Shown here in pieces: positions 45,235-53,661 of a stretch of 64,000 nucleotides of DNA. The position numbers were made by a program, and so were the translations under genes. Numbering within the stretch: position 1 is the stretch's first letter; each line of letters begins with the position of its first letter. The notes under the pieces were generated by a model. The model worked only from the letters and a program-made list of their open reading frames with translations, was not told the DNA's origin and did no database searches. Source of the stretch: Parabacteroides faecalis (GTDB lineage Bacteria; Bacteroidota; Bacteroidia; Bacteroidales; Tannerellaceae); the NCBI RefSeq assembly GCF_022809355.1, contig NZ_JAKZMM010000009.1, positions 1-64,000 of the forward strand, read 5' to 3'.

Positions 45235-48222
45235 ATGAACAGTAGAACATTTGTATTGGGTCTGTGTGCCTGCTGCCTGCCTCTTTTCTGGCAACCGGCA
45301 TCAGCGCGTGCTGCCGAGCAGACCTCCGAAACGACTTACCTGATTCCGGAATATCAGTCCGGAATACAGCGTCCCAGCCTGCTGCTGAATGGTACATGGG
45401 ACTTTAAATATACCGAGAAAGACCGTTGGGAACCGATCTTAGTGCCCGGCGAACCGGCGATGCAGGGCTATGCCATCCGCCACGACCAGCCTTTCTTTTA
45501 CCGGAAGACGTTCACCGTGCCGGCCGACTTCAAGGGACAGACGGTCATCTTGCGCTTCGACGGTGTCTATAGCCATGCCCGGCTGTTTGTCAACGGGAAG
45601 TTCGTGCGCGAGCACTTTGGCGGCTTTTCGCGGTGGGAAACCGATGTGACCGACTTCGTGAAGGCTGGCCGGAAGAACGAGATCCGTCTGGAAGTGACCG
45701 ATCGCCTCGATGAGATCTCGTATGCTTCGGGCTATGCGCATCATCCCATCGGCGGCATCTTGCGGGATGTCACCCTCTTTGCCTTGCCGGAGAATCATCC
45801 GGCCGATTTCCACCTCGAGACGGATTTGGATGCGCAGTATCAGGATGCCGTGTTGCGGGTGCGTTATCAGATGAACCGGGTGGCGGGCGAAGAGGTTGTT
45901 TATTCCTTGCTGGCTCCCGATGGCCGTGAGGTGAAGTTACCACAGGCGCGCTTTGCCCTGAAACCGGGCATGAACAGCCAGGATCTGCAGGTCACGGCTC
46001 CGCTGAAGTGGGATGCCGAGCATCCGAATCTTTATACCTTGCACGTGCAGGTCGTGCGCGACGGACAGGAAGTCTGCCGTTTCAGCAAACGGGTGGGTTT
46101 CCGTGAGGTGGAGATCCGCAAAGACCAGATGTTTGTGAACGGTATGCCGGTGAAGCTGCGTGGCGCCTGCCGTCATGATATTCACCCGAAGCTGGGACGA
46201 ACCACGACGGCTGAATTGGACAGCCTGGATGTGTTGCTCTTCAAGCGTTCGAACATGAACTTTGTCCGTACCTCGCATTATCCGCCTTCCGAGCATTTCC
46301 TGGATTATTGCGACCGCTTCGGGGTGTATGTGGAGTGCGAGTCGGCGGTTTGTTTCGTCGATACGCACCGGCAGAAGAACTATGCGCCGGGCAAGACGCA
46401 AGACAGTACGGCGTTCACGCACCGCTATCTGTCTCAGCTGCGCGAGATGGTGAAGTCGTTCCGTTCGCATGCCTCTATCCTATTCTGGTCGATCGGCAAC
46501 GAGAGTGTCTATGGGAAGAATTTCCAGCAGTCGTGGGACTGGGTGAAGGCAACCGATACGACGCGCCCCGTGATCTTCAGTTATCCGGGCTCGCTGGGCG
46601 ACCGCCAGCCGATCTACGACCTGCTGAGTATGCATTATCAGGATGTGCACGGAAACCTGAACCAGTGGAACCGCTCGACGCGGGGCTTCGAGGGCGAAGG
46701 TATTCCGGCGATCTTCGACGAATGGGCGCATCCGGCTTGTTATACGTATGAGACCTTGCAGACCGATCCGAACATCCGCGAGTTCTGGGGCCAGTCGCTG
46801 GAGATGATGTGGAGCGGCTTGTTTGATGCCCGTGGCGGACTGGGCGGCGCTATCTGGGGATATATCGACGAGACGTTCCAGCTGCCCGAGCCGAAGAAGG
46901 GAACGCCTTTCTGGAAAGAGTTTGCCCATACGGCGAAACCCGAAGGATTCCGGGGTAACTGCGTAGGCTATGGCGAATGGGGCATCGTGGATGTATGGCG
47001 GCGTGAAAAGCCGGAGTTCTGGTCCACCAAGAAAGCCTATTCGCCGGTGCGCCTGCTGGAGCGCGAGGTCGCCTCTGTCCTGCCGGGCGAACGGCTCATC
47101 CTGCCGGTCTATAACCGCTTTGATCACACCAGCCTGCAGGAAATCAAGATGGTTTATTCGTATGCCGGGAAAGAAGGAAACATCCTGTCTCCGGCGGTTG
47201 CTCCGCATCAGAAGGGTGTGCTGGTCGTGCCGGGCGAGGACTGGAAAGAAGGAACAGCGGTGGAAATCGCTTTCTATACCGCACAGGGCGAACTGATCGA
47301 TAAGGAACAGGTCGCACTGGGCAAACCGGTTGTTACGCTGCCCCGGGCTTCCCGCAAGGGTGCCTTGACGGTGGAAGAGTCGGACGGCTTTATCCGGGTC
47401 AAGGGACAGGGCTTTGAGATTCCTTTCTCCCGCCAGAGCGGACTGATCGAAAAGGCGGTGGCAGACGGACAGGTGGTGATCGAGAAAGGGCCTTTCCTGC
47501 ATCTCTTTATCAACCTGAACCATCTGTCGGGAGCCGAGGTACGCAAGACGGCAACCCGCTTTGTGACCGACGAACGCGACTGGAAGAAAGAGAGCCTGAC
47601 TTATACCCAGCGCAACGGCATGGTGGAAGTGACGCTGACCGGAACCTATCAAGACGTGCAGACAACGGTTTATTTTACCATCGCTCCTACCGGCAAGATG
47701 CACGTCCGCTATCAGACCAGCGGCGAGCCGAACGGCTATCTGCGCGAGACGGGACTGGCATTCCATCTGCCGGACAGCTACCGCCAGTTGGAGTGGCAGC
47801 GCAAAGGACTCTGGAGCTGCTATCCGGAAGATGCCCTCTCGGGCAATGCCGGCAGGGCTTCTCTCTACAATCCCAACCGGGTGGCGTATGGCGAAGAGCC
47901 CAAACAGCCTTGGGCTGACGATACCCACAACTACTATTATTGGGCAGACGCCGGAGCCAATGCTGACCAGCCGCTGACGAACCGGGCAAAAGCGATGAAA
48001 GAGAACATCTATTTCTATACCCTCCGGCCAGACAATCCGGCAGGCAGCCTGTCGGTCTGCTCGGCAGATGCCACCTTGTCGTGCCGCCTTTACAAGCGCG
48101 ACAACAACCCGTTGGTACTCTATGTAGACGATCGTTGGGACTATCCGGAAATAGCCTGGGGTAATTATTGCAAGACCTTAGAGGCCGTTCCGTGCCAAGG
48201 ATTTATGGAGTTTGTATTCTAA
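45235..48222 (+). CDS. GH2 family exported glycoside hydrolase
   Basis: The 995-aa enzyme has a signal peptide (MNSRTFVLGLCACCLPLFW, then QPASARA). The order is a sugar-binding jelly roll (residues ~45-190), an Ig-like domain, a TIM barrel (~290-600) and a long beta-rich C-terminal region. The acid/base Glu423 is in FWSIGNESVYGK, and the nucleophile Glu496 is in IPAIFDEWAHPACYT. GH2 covers beta-galactosidase, glucuronidase and mannosidase; this one is not close to a named subgroup I can recall. It may release the substrate for the upstream methyltransferase operon. The gene is richer in G+C than most of the window. A shared terminator follows. Confidence 0.9.
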   Translation: MNSRTFVLGLCACCLPLFWQPASARAAEQTSETTYLIPEYQSGIQRPSLLLNGTWDFKYTEKDRWEPILVPGEPAMQGYAIRHDQPFFYRKTFTVPADFKGQTVILRFDGVYSHARLFVNGKFVREHFGGFSRWETDVTDFVKAGRKNEIRLEVTDRLDEISYASGYAHHPIGGILRDVTLFALPENHPADFHLETDLDAQYQDAVLRVRYQMNRVAGEEVVYSLLAPDGREVKLPQARFALKPGMNSQDLQVTAPLKWDAEHPNLYTLHVQVVRDGQEVCRFSKRVGFREVEIRKDQMFVNGMPVKLRGACRHDIHPKLGRTTTAELDSLDVLLFKRSNMNFVRTSHYPPSEHFLDYCDRFGVYVECESAVCFVDTHRQKNYAPGKTQDSTAFTHRYLSQLREMVKSFRSHASILFWSIGNESVYGKNFQQSWDWVKATDTTRPVIFSYPGSLGDRQPIYDLLSMHYQDVHGNLNQWNRSTRGFEGEGIPAIFDEWAHPACYTYETLQTDPNIREFWGQSLEMMWSGLFDARGGLGGAIWGYIDETFQLPEPKKGTPFWKEFAHTAKPEGFRGNCVGYGEWGIVDVWRREKPEFWSTKKAYSPVRLLEREVASVLPGERLILPVYNRFDHTSLQEIKMVYSYAGKEGNILSPAVAPHQKGVLVVPGEDWKEGTAVEIAFYTAQGELIDKEQVALGKPVVTLPRASRKGALTVEESDGFIRVKGQGFEIPFSRQSGLIEKAVADGQVVIEKGPFLHLFINLNHLSGAEVRKTATRFVTDERDWKKESLTYTQRNGMVEVTLTGTYQDVQTTVYFTIAPTGKMHVRYQTSGEPNGYLRETGLAFHLPDSYRQLEWQRKGLWSCYPEDALSGNAGRASLYNPNRVAYGEEPKQPWADDTHNYYYWADAGANADQPLTNRAKAMKENIYFYTLRPDNPAGSLSVCSADATLSCRLYKRDNNPLVLYVDDRWDYPEIAWGNYCKTLEAVPCQGFMEFVF

Positions 48223-48224
48223 TC

Positions 48225-48276
48225 AAAAGAGCCTCCACCCCTTGAAGCTGCTACTTCTTGAGGTGAAGGCTCTTTC
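48225..48276. terminator. Bidirectional terminator
   Basis: AAAGAGCCT-CACC pairs with GGTG-AGGCTCTTT around a loop of about 20 nt. It lies between the GH2 stop (plus) and the HU-like stop (minus) and can serve both. Confidence 0.8.
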
Positions 48277-48278
48277 AT

Positions 48279-48707
48279 TTACACGCCCCCGCCAGCATCT
48301 GCGCCATCGTCTTTATCGACGGTGAAGCGGGCGAACTTGGCGACATCGCGCATTTCCTGCAAGCGCTTGCCCGGATGGAACACCACCTTCGGCTTGCGGA
48401 GCATGGTTGCCGTGAATTCTTCGGGCGTGGCTGATCCGGCACTGCCCACGGCGATGCGGAAATTACCCAAATCACCGAACTGAACGATCTCGCTGTTCTT
48501 CAGGTGTGTTACCATGCCCCAGATCACACGGTCCAACACCGCCTTGATGTCGGCTGAAGTCAGCGTACAGGTTTCTGCGATCTCATCGCACAAATCGTCA
48601 AACTCCACCCGGCGCGTGCTCACTGCCTGGGCATAATACAACTTTGCGTTTTCCAACGCACCCCTACTCATGTCTTTTCTCTGCACTAACGTATAAGAAA
48701 TTGCCAT
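48279..48707 (-). CDS. HU-like DNA-binding protein (second copy)
   Basis: From the ATG at 48707 the protein is 142 aa (MAISYTLVQRKDMSRGALEN). The 47-residue extension to 48848 is probably not translated, because a -7 box and a 10-bp repeat array lie there. HU marks match the copy at 561-971: DDLCDEIAETCTLTSADIK, FGDLGNFRIAVGSAG, RKPKVVFHPGKRL and FARFTVDKD. It probably shapes DNA and, with the repeat array in front, may regulate itself. The neighbours are the GH2 operon and the defence operon. Confidence 0.85.
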   Translation of the reverse strand: MAISYTLVQRKDMSRGALENAKLYYAQAVSTRRVEFDDLCDEIAETCTLTSADIKAVLDRVIWGMVTHLKNSEIVQFGDLGNFRIAVGSAGSATPEEFTATMLRKPKVVFHPGKRLQEMRDVAKFARFTVDKDDGADAGGGV

Positions 48708-48771
48708 AACTTTATCAGGACAAGTTTTTAATAGGTTCGGCAACCGCGCCTCTTCCTCTCTTGTCACACTA

Positions 48772-48779
48772 CAAAGATA
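48772..48779 (-). promoter_or_regulatory. -7 box of the second HU-like gene
   Basis: TATCTTTG on the minus strand, giving a leader of about 58 nt. The 10-bp repeat array begins 21 bp upstream and covers the place where a -33 element would be. Confidence 0.5.
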
Positions 48780-48800
48780 CAACGCCCCAAAATCGCCGTG

Positions 48801-48880
48801 TGGATCAATGTGGATCAGTGTGGATGAGTGTGGACGAAAAGGGATCAAATGGGATCAGTGTGGATGAATGTGGATGAAAT
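48801..48880. repeat. Eight tandem 10-bp repeats upstream of the HU-like gene
   Basis: Eight units of 10 bp, consensus TGGATGAGTG (variants TGGATCAATG, GGGATCAAAT and others), run from 48801 to 48880 without a break. The period equals about one DNA helical turn. The array covers the -33 region of the HU promoter. The gap up to 49033 also holds one REP-like hairpin (48952-48974) and nothing else recognised. Confidence 0.85.
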
Positions 48881-48951
48881 AAGGGGGAAGTTTTAGGGAA
48901 AATGGCCGACTGGAGCAGACAAAAACCGGCAATTCTTCATTATGCGAAGTA

Positions 48952-48974
48952 GAGGCGCAGCGCTGCTGCGCCTC
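48952..48974 (+). repeat. REP-like hairpin, copy 1
   Basis: GAGGCGCAGC and GCTGCGCCTC pair in a 10-bp stem with a 3-nt loop. GTA precedes it. The same stem occurs at 59819, 61628 and 61741. It lies 59 bp downstream of the res stop. Confidence 0.7.
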
Positions 48975-49033
48975 GGGTGTTGGGGTTTCTAATCTTTTGA
49001 TAGGATGTTGTGGGAAGAGGATCTTTTACGCAT

Positions 49034-51724
49034 CTAGAAAGATCTTATTAAATATTCAAAGCTATTTGATCTTTCCACAATATCGTGTCTTAAAAGATGA
49101 TACTTCCAAGGTTTTCCTCCATTTTTAGATGTATATTCTGTCGCATTTTTACAGTATTCTTCTGCAGCAGCTTTTTTGGCTAATACATCCTCTGCTGTTA
49201 GATCTTTTACTGCTTTTGTTTCCACCATGTAAATGCAATCAGAGGTTTCCACAATGAAGTCTGGTTCATATCTTTTTGAACCGTTTGCCCAAAATATATT
49301 GAATTGATTTGGTGCTGGTCTCAACCATCGGATAACATTTTTGTCAGCTTCAAGTACATTTGCAAAATTCAATTCGGTTGAGCTATCAAATTTACATTCA
49401 GTATAGTATGACTTTAAGAAGCCTCTATAAATATACTTCTTCACAAATCCAGGTTTAACAATATCTCTAAAGTCTATTTTGCCAAAACCTTCAAGTTCAG
49501 TTAAATGCTGTTCCACAATACCAGTGAATGGCAATACTTTAGGTTTAAGATAACCTAATGGTGTTATCACAAAGTGTTGTTTCATTTGGTCGTAAATAGT
49601 ATTGGATATAGCCTTTTTAAATTGATTTACAACCTTGGGTAAATCTTCTTCTTTTTCTATATTCTTTCCTATGGCATTTACAGCCTGTTCTGCCAGATGA
49701 TATAAGAGTTCCGAATTATTATCATAGTCTATATCATCATAGTCCATTAATGAAACGACAATTTGATTTACAGGAGATTCAAACTTTCTGCCGGTTTTTG
49801 CTTGTAAAGTTTCAACACTCTTTTCCCCTGCACCTACGCTGACTCTTAAAATTTCGTCTTCTAAAGCGGGTAGGTCAAATCCTATGCGTGTGTCAAGATC
49901 AAACCATTTATATTCAGCTTTATAGGCCTCTTTCTGAATAGTCATACGTGGAATTTCTATGATGTTGTCAATAAAATTCTTTACAACGATTTCCACGACA
50001 TCATCTACTTCTTCCAATAATGGTTTAGCAACCTCATCAGCAAATAAAGGGTCTCTTTCTCTTGCCTTTTTGATAATTTCGCTTCTCGTGTTAGCCTTAA
50101 TCACTTCAATTACTTCAGGTCGTGACAGTTCTTTTGTACAGGATACCTGAGTATTCATTTTAGGTATAACTTCCCATACTGCACGCTGGGCATCCATAAT
50201 TGCACGTGCATTTTGTTTCTCTATTTCAGTCTTAGCTTCTTTGATCGCCTTTTGTTCCTGAAAATCAATAATTGTTGTAGCTGTTACAATCTTGCCCGGC
50301 GTTGTATTTAGTTGATCATCATCAAGTTCTACGTATGAAAACTTGCTCAATACCGAGTTTTTATCATTAGCCTTAGCTATAACCGCTTCAAAATTCTCAT
50401 GGGCAATTACAGTCAGTTTATCTATGTCTGCATATCCAGTGCGCTTTCCATATGGTAATCTTAAACCACGCCCGATTTGTTGTTCAACCAAAATTGGTGC
50501 ATCCGCAGCACGTAATGGCACTATTGTATAAAGATTGGTCACGTCCCAGCCCTCTTTTAACATATTGACGTGGATTACAATCTCTATTTTGTTGTCGGGC
50601 TTTTCCAACGAGAGGAACTGTTTGTCTATTTCTTCATCTTTCTTTGTAGAGCTGTCTATCTGTAGGACTTTACCAGCATACTTTCTGTCAAACATTTCAT
50701 TTTCTATCCTGTTGAATGTTTCCGTTGCATGCTGAATGTTTTTACATACAATTAGAATAAATGGTTTGACTAAAGGTAGATTATTATTTTTAGCAAACAT
50801 TTGAAGGTGCAGTTTCGTATATTCATGCACGCTTATAGCATCTTCTATTTTAAGTATATCCAACTCTTCATCGTTCATATTCCCTCTGCTAAAGTTTTTA
50901 CGTTTAGCAATAGTTGGTATTTTGACATACTTACCATCTAGCAAAGCTTGAGCCAAGTTGTATTCATAAACAATATTCTTGAAAGGTTTACCCTTTTCAT
51001 CTGTAGGCGTGGCTGTCATTTCCAAACCAAGTATCGGACGCAATTCATTGATGGCTTTTCTGGAAGCATCAGCATGATAACGATGTGCTTCGTCCATTAA
51101 AATGACAAGATCATCTAATGAGGAAAGGTAATTAAAATATGATTGTCCTAGGTACTCGGATAATCTTCTCATTTTAGGAGTACCTTTTTTACTTCCTTCT
51201 TTACTCTCGGTATTAAACTTTGAAATGTTGAAAATATTTATCTGAATCTGGTTTTCGGAGAACAGACTTCGCGCCATATCGTAGTTTTCGCCGGTGATAA
51301 TATAAGGTTCATTGTGTACAAACTCAGAAATACCTCGGAAAACATATTTTTCATATGAAGGATCACCAAAGTCTCTCATCAGCTTCTCATACAATGTCAG
51401 GTTGGGAGCCAATATAAAGAAATGCTTAATACCTTTTGCCAGATAAAGATAGGCAATGCAGGCACCCATGAGGCGTGTTTTACCAATACCTGTTGCAATG
51501 GAGAAAGCGAACGAAGGAAACTCGCGCTCGAAATTCTTACATGCAGGGCATATTGCTCTCACTTTACTCAACTGCTCTTCCAAAAAAGCGGCATACGCTT
51601 CACCTGACGGGCGATTTTTGAAGTCCAACTGCTCTACCAGCTTGGCCATTACGTCTAATGCTTCGGCCAAGGGTTCACGCAACGAAAGGCGTTGCTTGAT
51701 ATTGTTACTATAGAAATTACTCAT
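49034..51724 (-). CDS. Type III restriction endonuclease Res subunit
   Basis: The 896-aa protein has a helicase core and a nuclease end. Walker A is SIATGIGKTRLMGA (residues 77-83), DEAH is in VILMDEAHRYHADASRK near 210, then LEMTATPTDEKGK, and IEIVIHVNMLKEGWDVTN with LVEQQIGRGLRLPYG as helicase motifs V and VI. A PD-(D/E)XK site near the end reads YEPDFIVETSDCIYMVETKA. It would cut DNA whose type III sites lack methylation, together with Mod (53662). It is the last gene of the seven-gene operon, 4 bp after ptuB. Confidence 0.92.
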   Translation of the reverse strand: MSNFYSNNIKQRLSLREPLAEALDVMAKLVEQLDFKNRPSGEAYAAFLEEQLSKVRAICPACKNFEREFPSFAFSIATGIGKTRLMGACIAYLYLAKGIKHFFILAPNLTLYEKLMRDFGDPSYEKYVFRGISEFVHNEPYIITGENYDMARSLFSENQIQINIFNISKFNTESKEGSKKGTPKMRRLSEYLGQSYFNYLSSLDDLVILMDEAHRYHADASRKAINELRPILGLEMTATPTDEKGKPFKNIVYEYNLAQALLDGKYVKIPTIAKRKNFSRGNMNDEELDILKIEDAISVHEYTKLHLQMFAKNNNLPLVKPFILIVCKNIQHATETFNRIENEMFDRKYAGKVLQIDSSTKKDEEIDKQFLSLEKPDNKIEIVIHVNMLKEGWDVTNLYTIVPLRAADAPILVEQQIGRGLRLPYGKRTGYADIDKLTVIAHENFEAVIAKANDKNSVLSKFSYVELDDDQLNTTPGKIVTATTIIDFQEQKAIKEAKTEIEKQNARAIMDAQRAVWEVIPKMNTQVSCTKELSRPEVIEVIKANTRSEIIKKARERDPLFADEVAKPLLEEVDDVVEIVVKNFIDNIIEIPRMTIQKEAYKAEYKWFDLDTRIGFDLPALEDEILRVSVGAGEKSVETLQAKTGRKFESPVNQIVVSLMDYDDIDYDNNSELLYHLAEQAVNAIGKNIEKEEDLPKVVNQFKKAISNTIYDQMKQHFVITPLGYLKPKVLPFTGIVEQHLTELEGFGKIDFRDIVKPGFVKKYIYRGFLKSYYTECKFDSSTELNFANVLEADKNVIRWLRPAPNQFNIFWANGSKRYEPDFIVETSDCIYMVETKAVKDLTAEDVLAKKAAAEEYCKNATEYTSKNGGKPWKYHLLRHDIVERSNSFEYLIRSF

Positions 51725-51728
51725 ACCA

Positions 51729-52385
51729 TCAATGCTTGTTCCAGACTATTTCATCTTCAAACTCTGTTTCCAAATGATTATCGCGGATTACCCAATACTT
51801 GAAACCCAGCATTTCTTGCTCAATGGACAATTCGGCCGCCACCAAAGCCCGGTTGGCTGGTGTTGGTTCCATCAGAAATGCGTTGACTTTCTCCAAAAAG
51901 TTATTCATAATCTGCTTGGTATAATCAAAAAAACGTTTTTCCTTAATCGTACGTATAATTTGTTTTCCGCTGTGAATCAACCTCCCATTATACAAAACAT
52001 GAAGCATATTAATTGTATTTCTATGTATCACATCTTCAATCATACTCAAAAAAACGGCTTCGTTTTTCTCAAAGTCAATTCTTTGAATTATCTCATCCTC
52101 TATATTAATAACTGACGGATAAATATTATCATCAAAAGAATTTCTTTTCTTTCCATTACAATATCTACAAGATAAAAACAAGTTACTCCAAGTATTGGTT
52201 AATATAGGATAATTCTTTTGACTTCTATAATGTTCTATTTCAAAATCTGTGATTAACCGACGCTCACAAATATAACATTTCTCGTGTTGGTCCTCCAGTA
52301 ATTGAACTTTTACATCCTCTCCATCATATTGAGAGGTAGTCAACAAGGAGGATGGTATTATTCCGCTCTTTCTTTCCCTGATCAT
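51729..52385 (-). CDS. ptuB: HNH endonuclease, PtuB-like (TIGR02646 type)
   Basis: The 218-aa protein has the zinc HNH core of PtuB: EKCYICERR (Cys37, Cys40), then EIEHYRSQ with the catalytic His52, then YPILTNTWSNLFLSCRYCN (Cys73, Cys76, Asn77). This is the pattern of the TIGR02646 family that pairs with a PtuA ATPase in Septu anti-phage systems and in retron Ec78. Its start overlaps the ATPase stop by 4 bp (ATGA), which implies coupled translation. The Septu role is by homology of the pair; the position inside a type III R-M operon is unusual. Confidence 0.85.
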   Translation of the reverse strand: MIRERKSGIIPSSLLTTSQYDGEDVKVQLLEDQHEKCYICERRLITDFEIEHYRSQKNYPILTNTWSNLFLSCRYCNGKKRNSFDDNIYPSVINIEDEIIQRIDFEKNEAVFLSMIEDVIHRNTINMLHVLYNGRLIHSGKQIIRTIKEKRFFDYTKQIMNNFLEKVNAFLMEPTPANRALVAAELSIEQEMLGFKYWVIRDNHLETEFEDEIVWNKH

Positions 52386-53626
52386 GGCAACACTGTTTTA
52401 AGAACCGACGCATATCTGTTTCTGATTGCCATATAAGTTCCAACCAAGTTGGGCGAAACCGACTCCGGCACTTTATTCAAATCCTCAACAAGCTGCCTGA
52501 TGTCATATTTGTCTGAATCGGTCAAGCTTTCTTTCTGTAATAACGATTCAAGTCTTTCTAGCTGCATTTGCATATAGCTGGAATCGGAAGAAACTCCAAA
52601 ATAACCTTCAGCCAAAGTCTCGTAAGAGTATTGGGTCAATTCATTGATGGTTTCCCGATGCTCCAAATCGAATGCCACGGCGTTGTCCAACGAGTTGAGT
52701 ACAAATGGCGAATGTGTCGTAATAATGAACTGTATGTTAGGGAACACCTTCGTCAGGAAAGGCATAATCATCTTTTGCAATTCCAGATGCAGATGGGTTT
52801 CCACTTCGTCTATTAACACAATTCCTTCTTTTTGATAGGCGCGTATTAAATTATCTTTTCCTTGCATTTTAAGAATCAAGTCAACCACAATATCTAATAT
52901 AGCGGCATAGCCATCAGATAATTGCGTAAATCTGAATTCTTTTCCTTCAGTTTGAATTAGGAAGCTATAATTTTTATGATTAAACTTTAATCGCAACTCC
53001 TTATCGTCATAGATCTGTTTAAGAAGATTTTCAAAATTAATGAACCATTTATTTATTAGTTCCGCATCTTTAAGTTCTCCTTCATTGCGCGCCAATGCTT
53101 CTTGAATCTTTAGGTCTGATAGGAAATTAAGGAATTGATTCGTTACGGTTTTTTTTACGGCTCCTTTGATTTCATAAGTTGGTTTCGTAGGGCTTTCTGG
53201 CTCTATCATTTCTGGTTTTCTTGCAGCTTGATAAAAAGCAATAATGAAATTACCCTCTTTGTAAGCATTAATTATATCTACCACATTAACAAAATCCAAT
53301 TTGACTTTTCCATAAAGCGTATTAAACTTCATTTCGTAAAAATCAATACCATTTTTTACACTCATCAATTCCTTATCATCCTTTACACCATCGTCTAATC
53401 TCCTTTTTAAATAATTTAAGTTAACCTCGTATTTTGTAAAATCCAACGTTTTATCATCTTTGATTCTTTCCAGAAAATCCGCTATCGCATTCAGCAACAC
53501 CGTTTTTCCACTACCATTCTTACCCGTTATCATCAAATGGGGCGCTTGTTCGTCGGCAATGGGTATATCGAAGTTCTTCAGATGGAACAATTCGTTGACA
53601 TGTATATTTTTAATGAAGTAATTCAT
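52382..53626 (-). CDS. ptuA: SMC-like AAA ATPase, PtuA-like
   Basis: The 414-aa protein has Walker A LMITGKNGSGKTVLLNAI (residues 35-42), a signature-like region FTQLSDGYAAILDIVVD, Walker B GIVLIDEVETHLHLELQ near 265-280 and the H-loop FIITTHSPFVLNSLD. This is the RecN/AAA_21 type that drives Septu. It is shorter than some PtuA proteins and has no visible extra nuclease domain. It is translationally coupled to the HNH gene. In known systems PtuA holds or activates PtuB, which cleaves nucleic acid after phage infection. Confidence 0.85.
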   Translation of the reverse strand: MNYFIKNIHVNELFHLKNFDIPIADEQAPHLMITGKNGSGKTVLLNAIADFLERIKDDKTLDFTKYEVNLNYLKRRLDDGVKDDKELMSVKNGIDFYEMKFNTLYGKVKLDFVNVVDIINAYKEGNFIIAFYQAARKPEMIEPESPTKPTYEIKGAVKKTVTNQFLNFLSDLKIQEALARNEGELKDAELINKWFINFENLLKQIYDDKELRLKFNHKNYSFLIQTEGKEFRFTQLSDGYAAILDIVVDLILKMQGKDNLIRAYQKEGIVLIDEVETHLHLELQKMIMPFLTKVFPNIQFIITTHSPFVLNSLDNAVAFDLEHRETINELTQYSYETLAEGYFGVSSDSSYMQMQLERLESLLQKESLTDSDKYDIRQLVEDLNKVPESVSPNLVGTYMAIRNRYASVLKTVLP

Positions 53627-53661
53627 ATGTTTATTCGTTTATATTGATTCATAATATTATT

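Noticed and set aside
46480-47928. Long minus-strand open frame of 482 codons opposite the GH2 gene
   Set aside because: It has no family pattern. The G+C-rich GH2 coding strand suppresses stops on the other strand, and GH2 is clearly the real gene.
48801-48880. CRISPR or minisatellite in a coding region
   Set aside because: A continuous 10-bp repeat without spacers. The frame open across it (to 48848) is unlikely to be translated, because the HU family start is at 48707 behind a -7 box.
49034-51724. A DISARM or BREX helicase
   Set aside because: The C-terminal PD-(D/E)XK site and the partner Mod show a type III Res; no DISARM or BREX partners (DUF1998, PglZ) are present.
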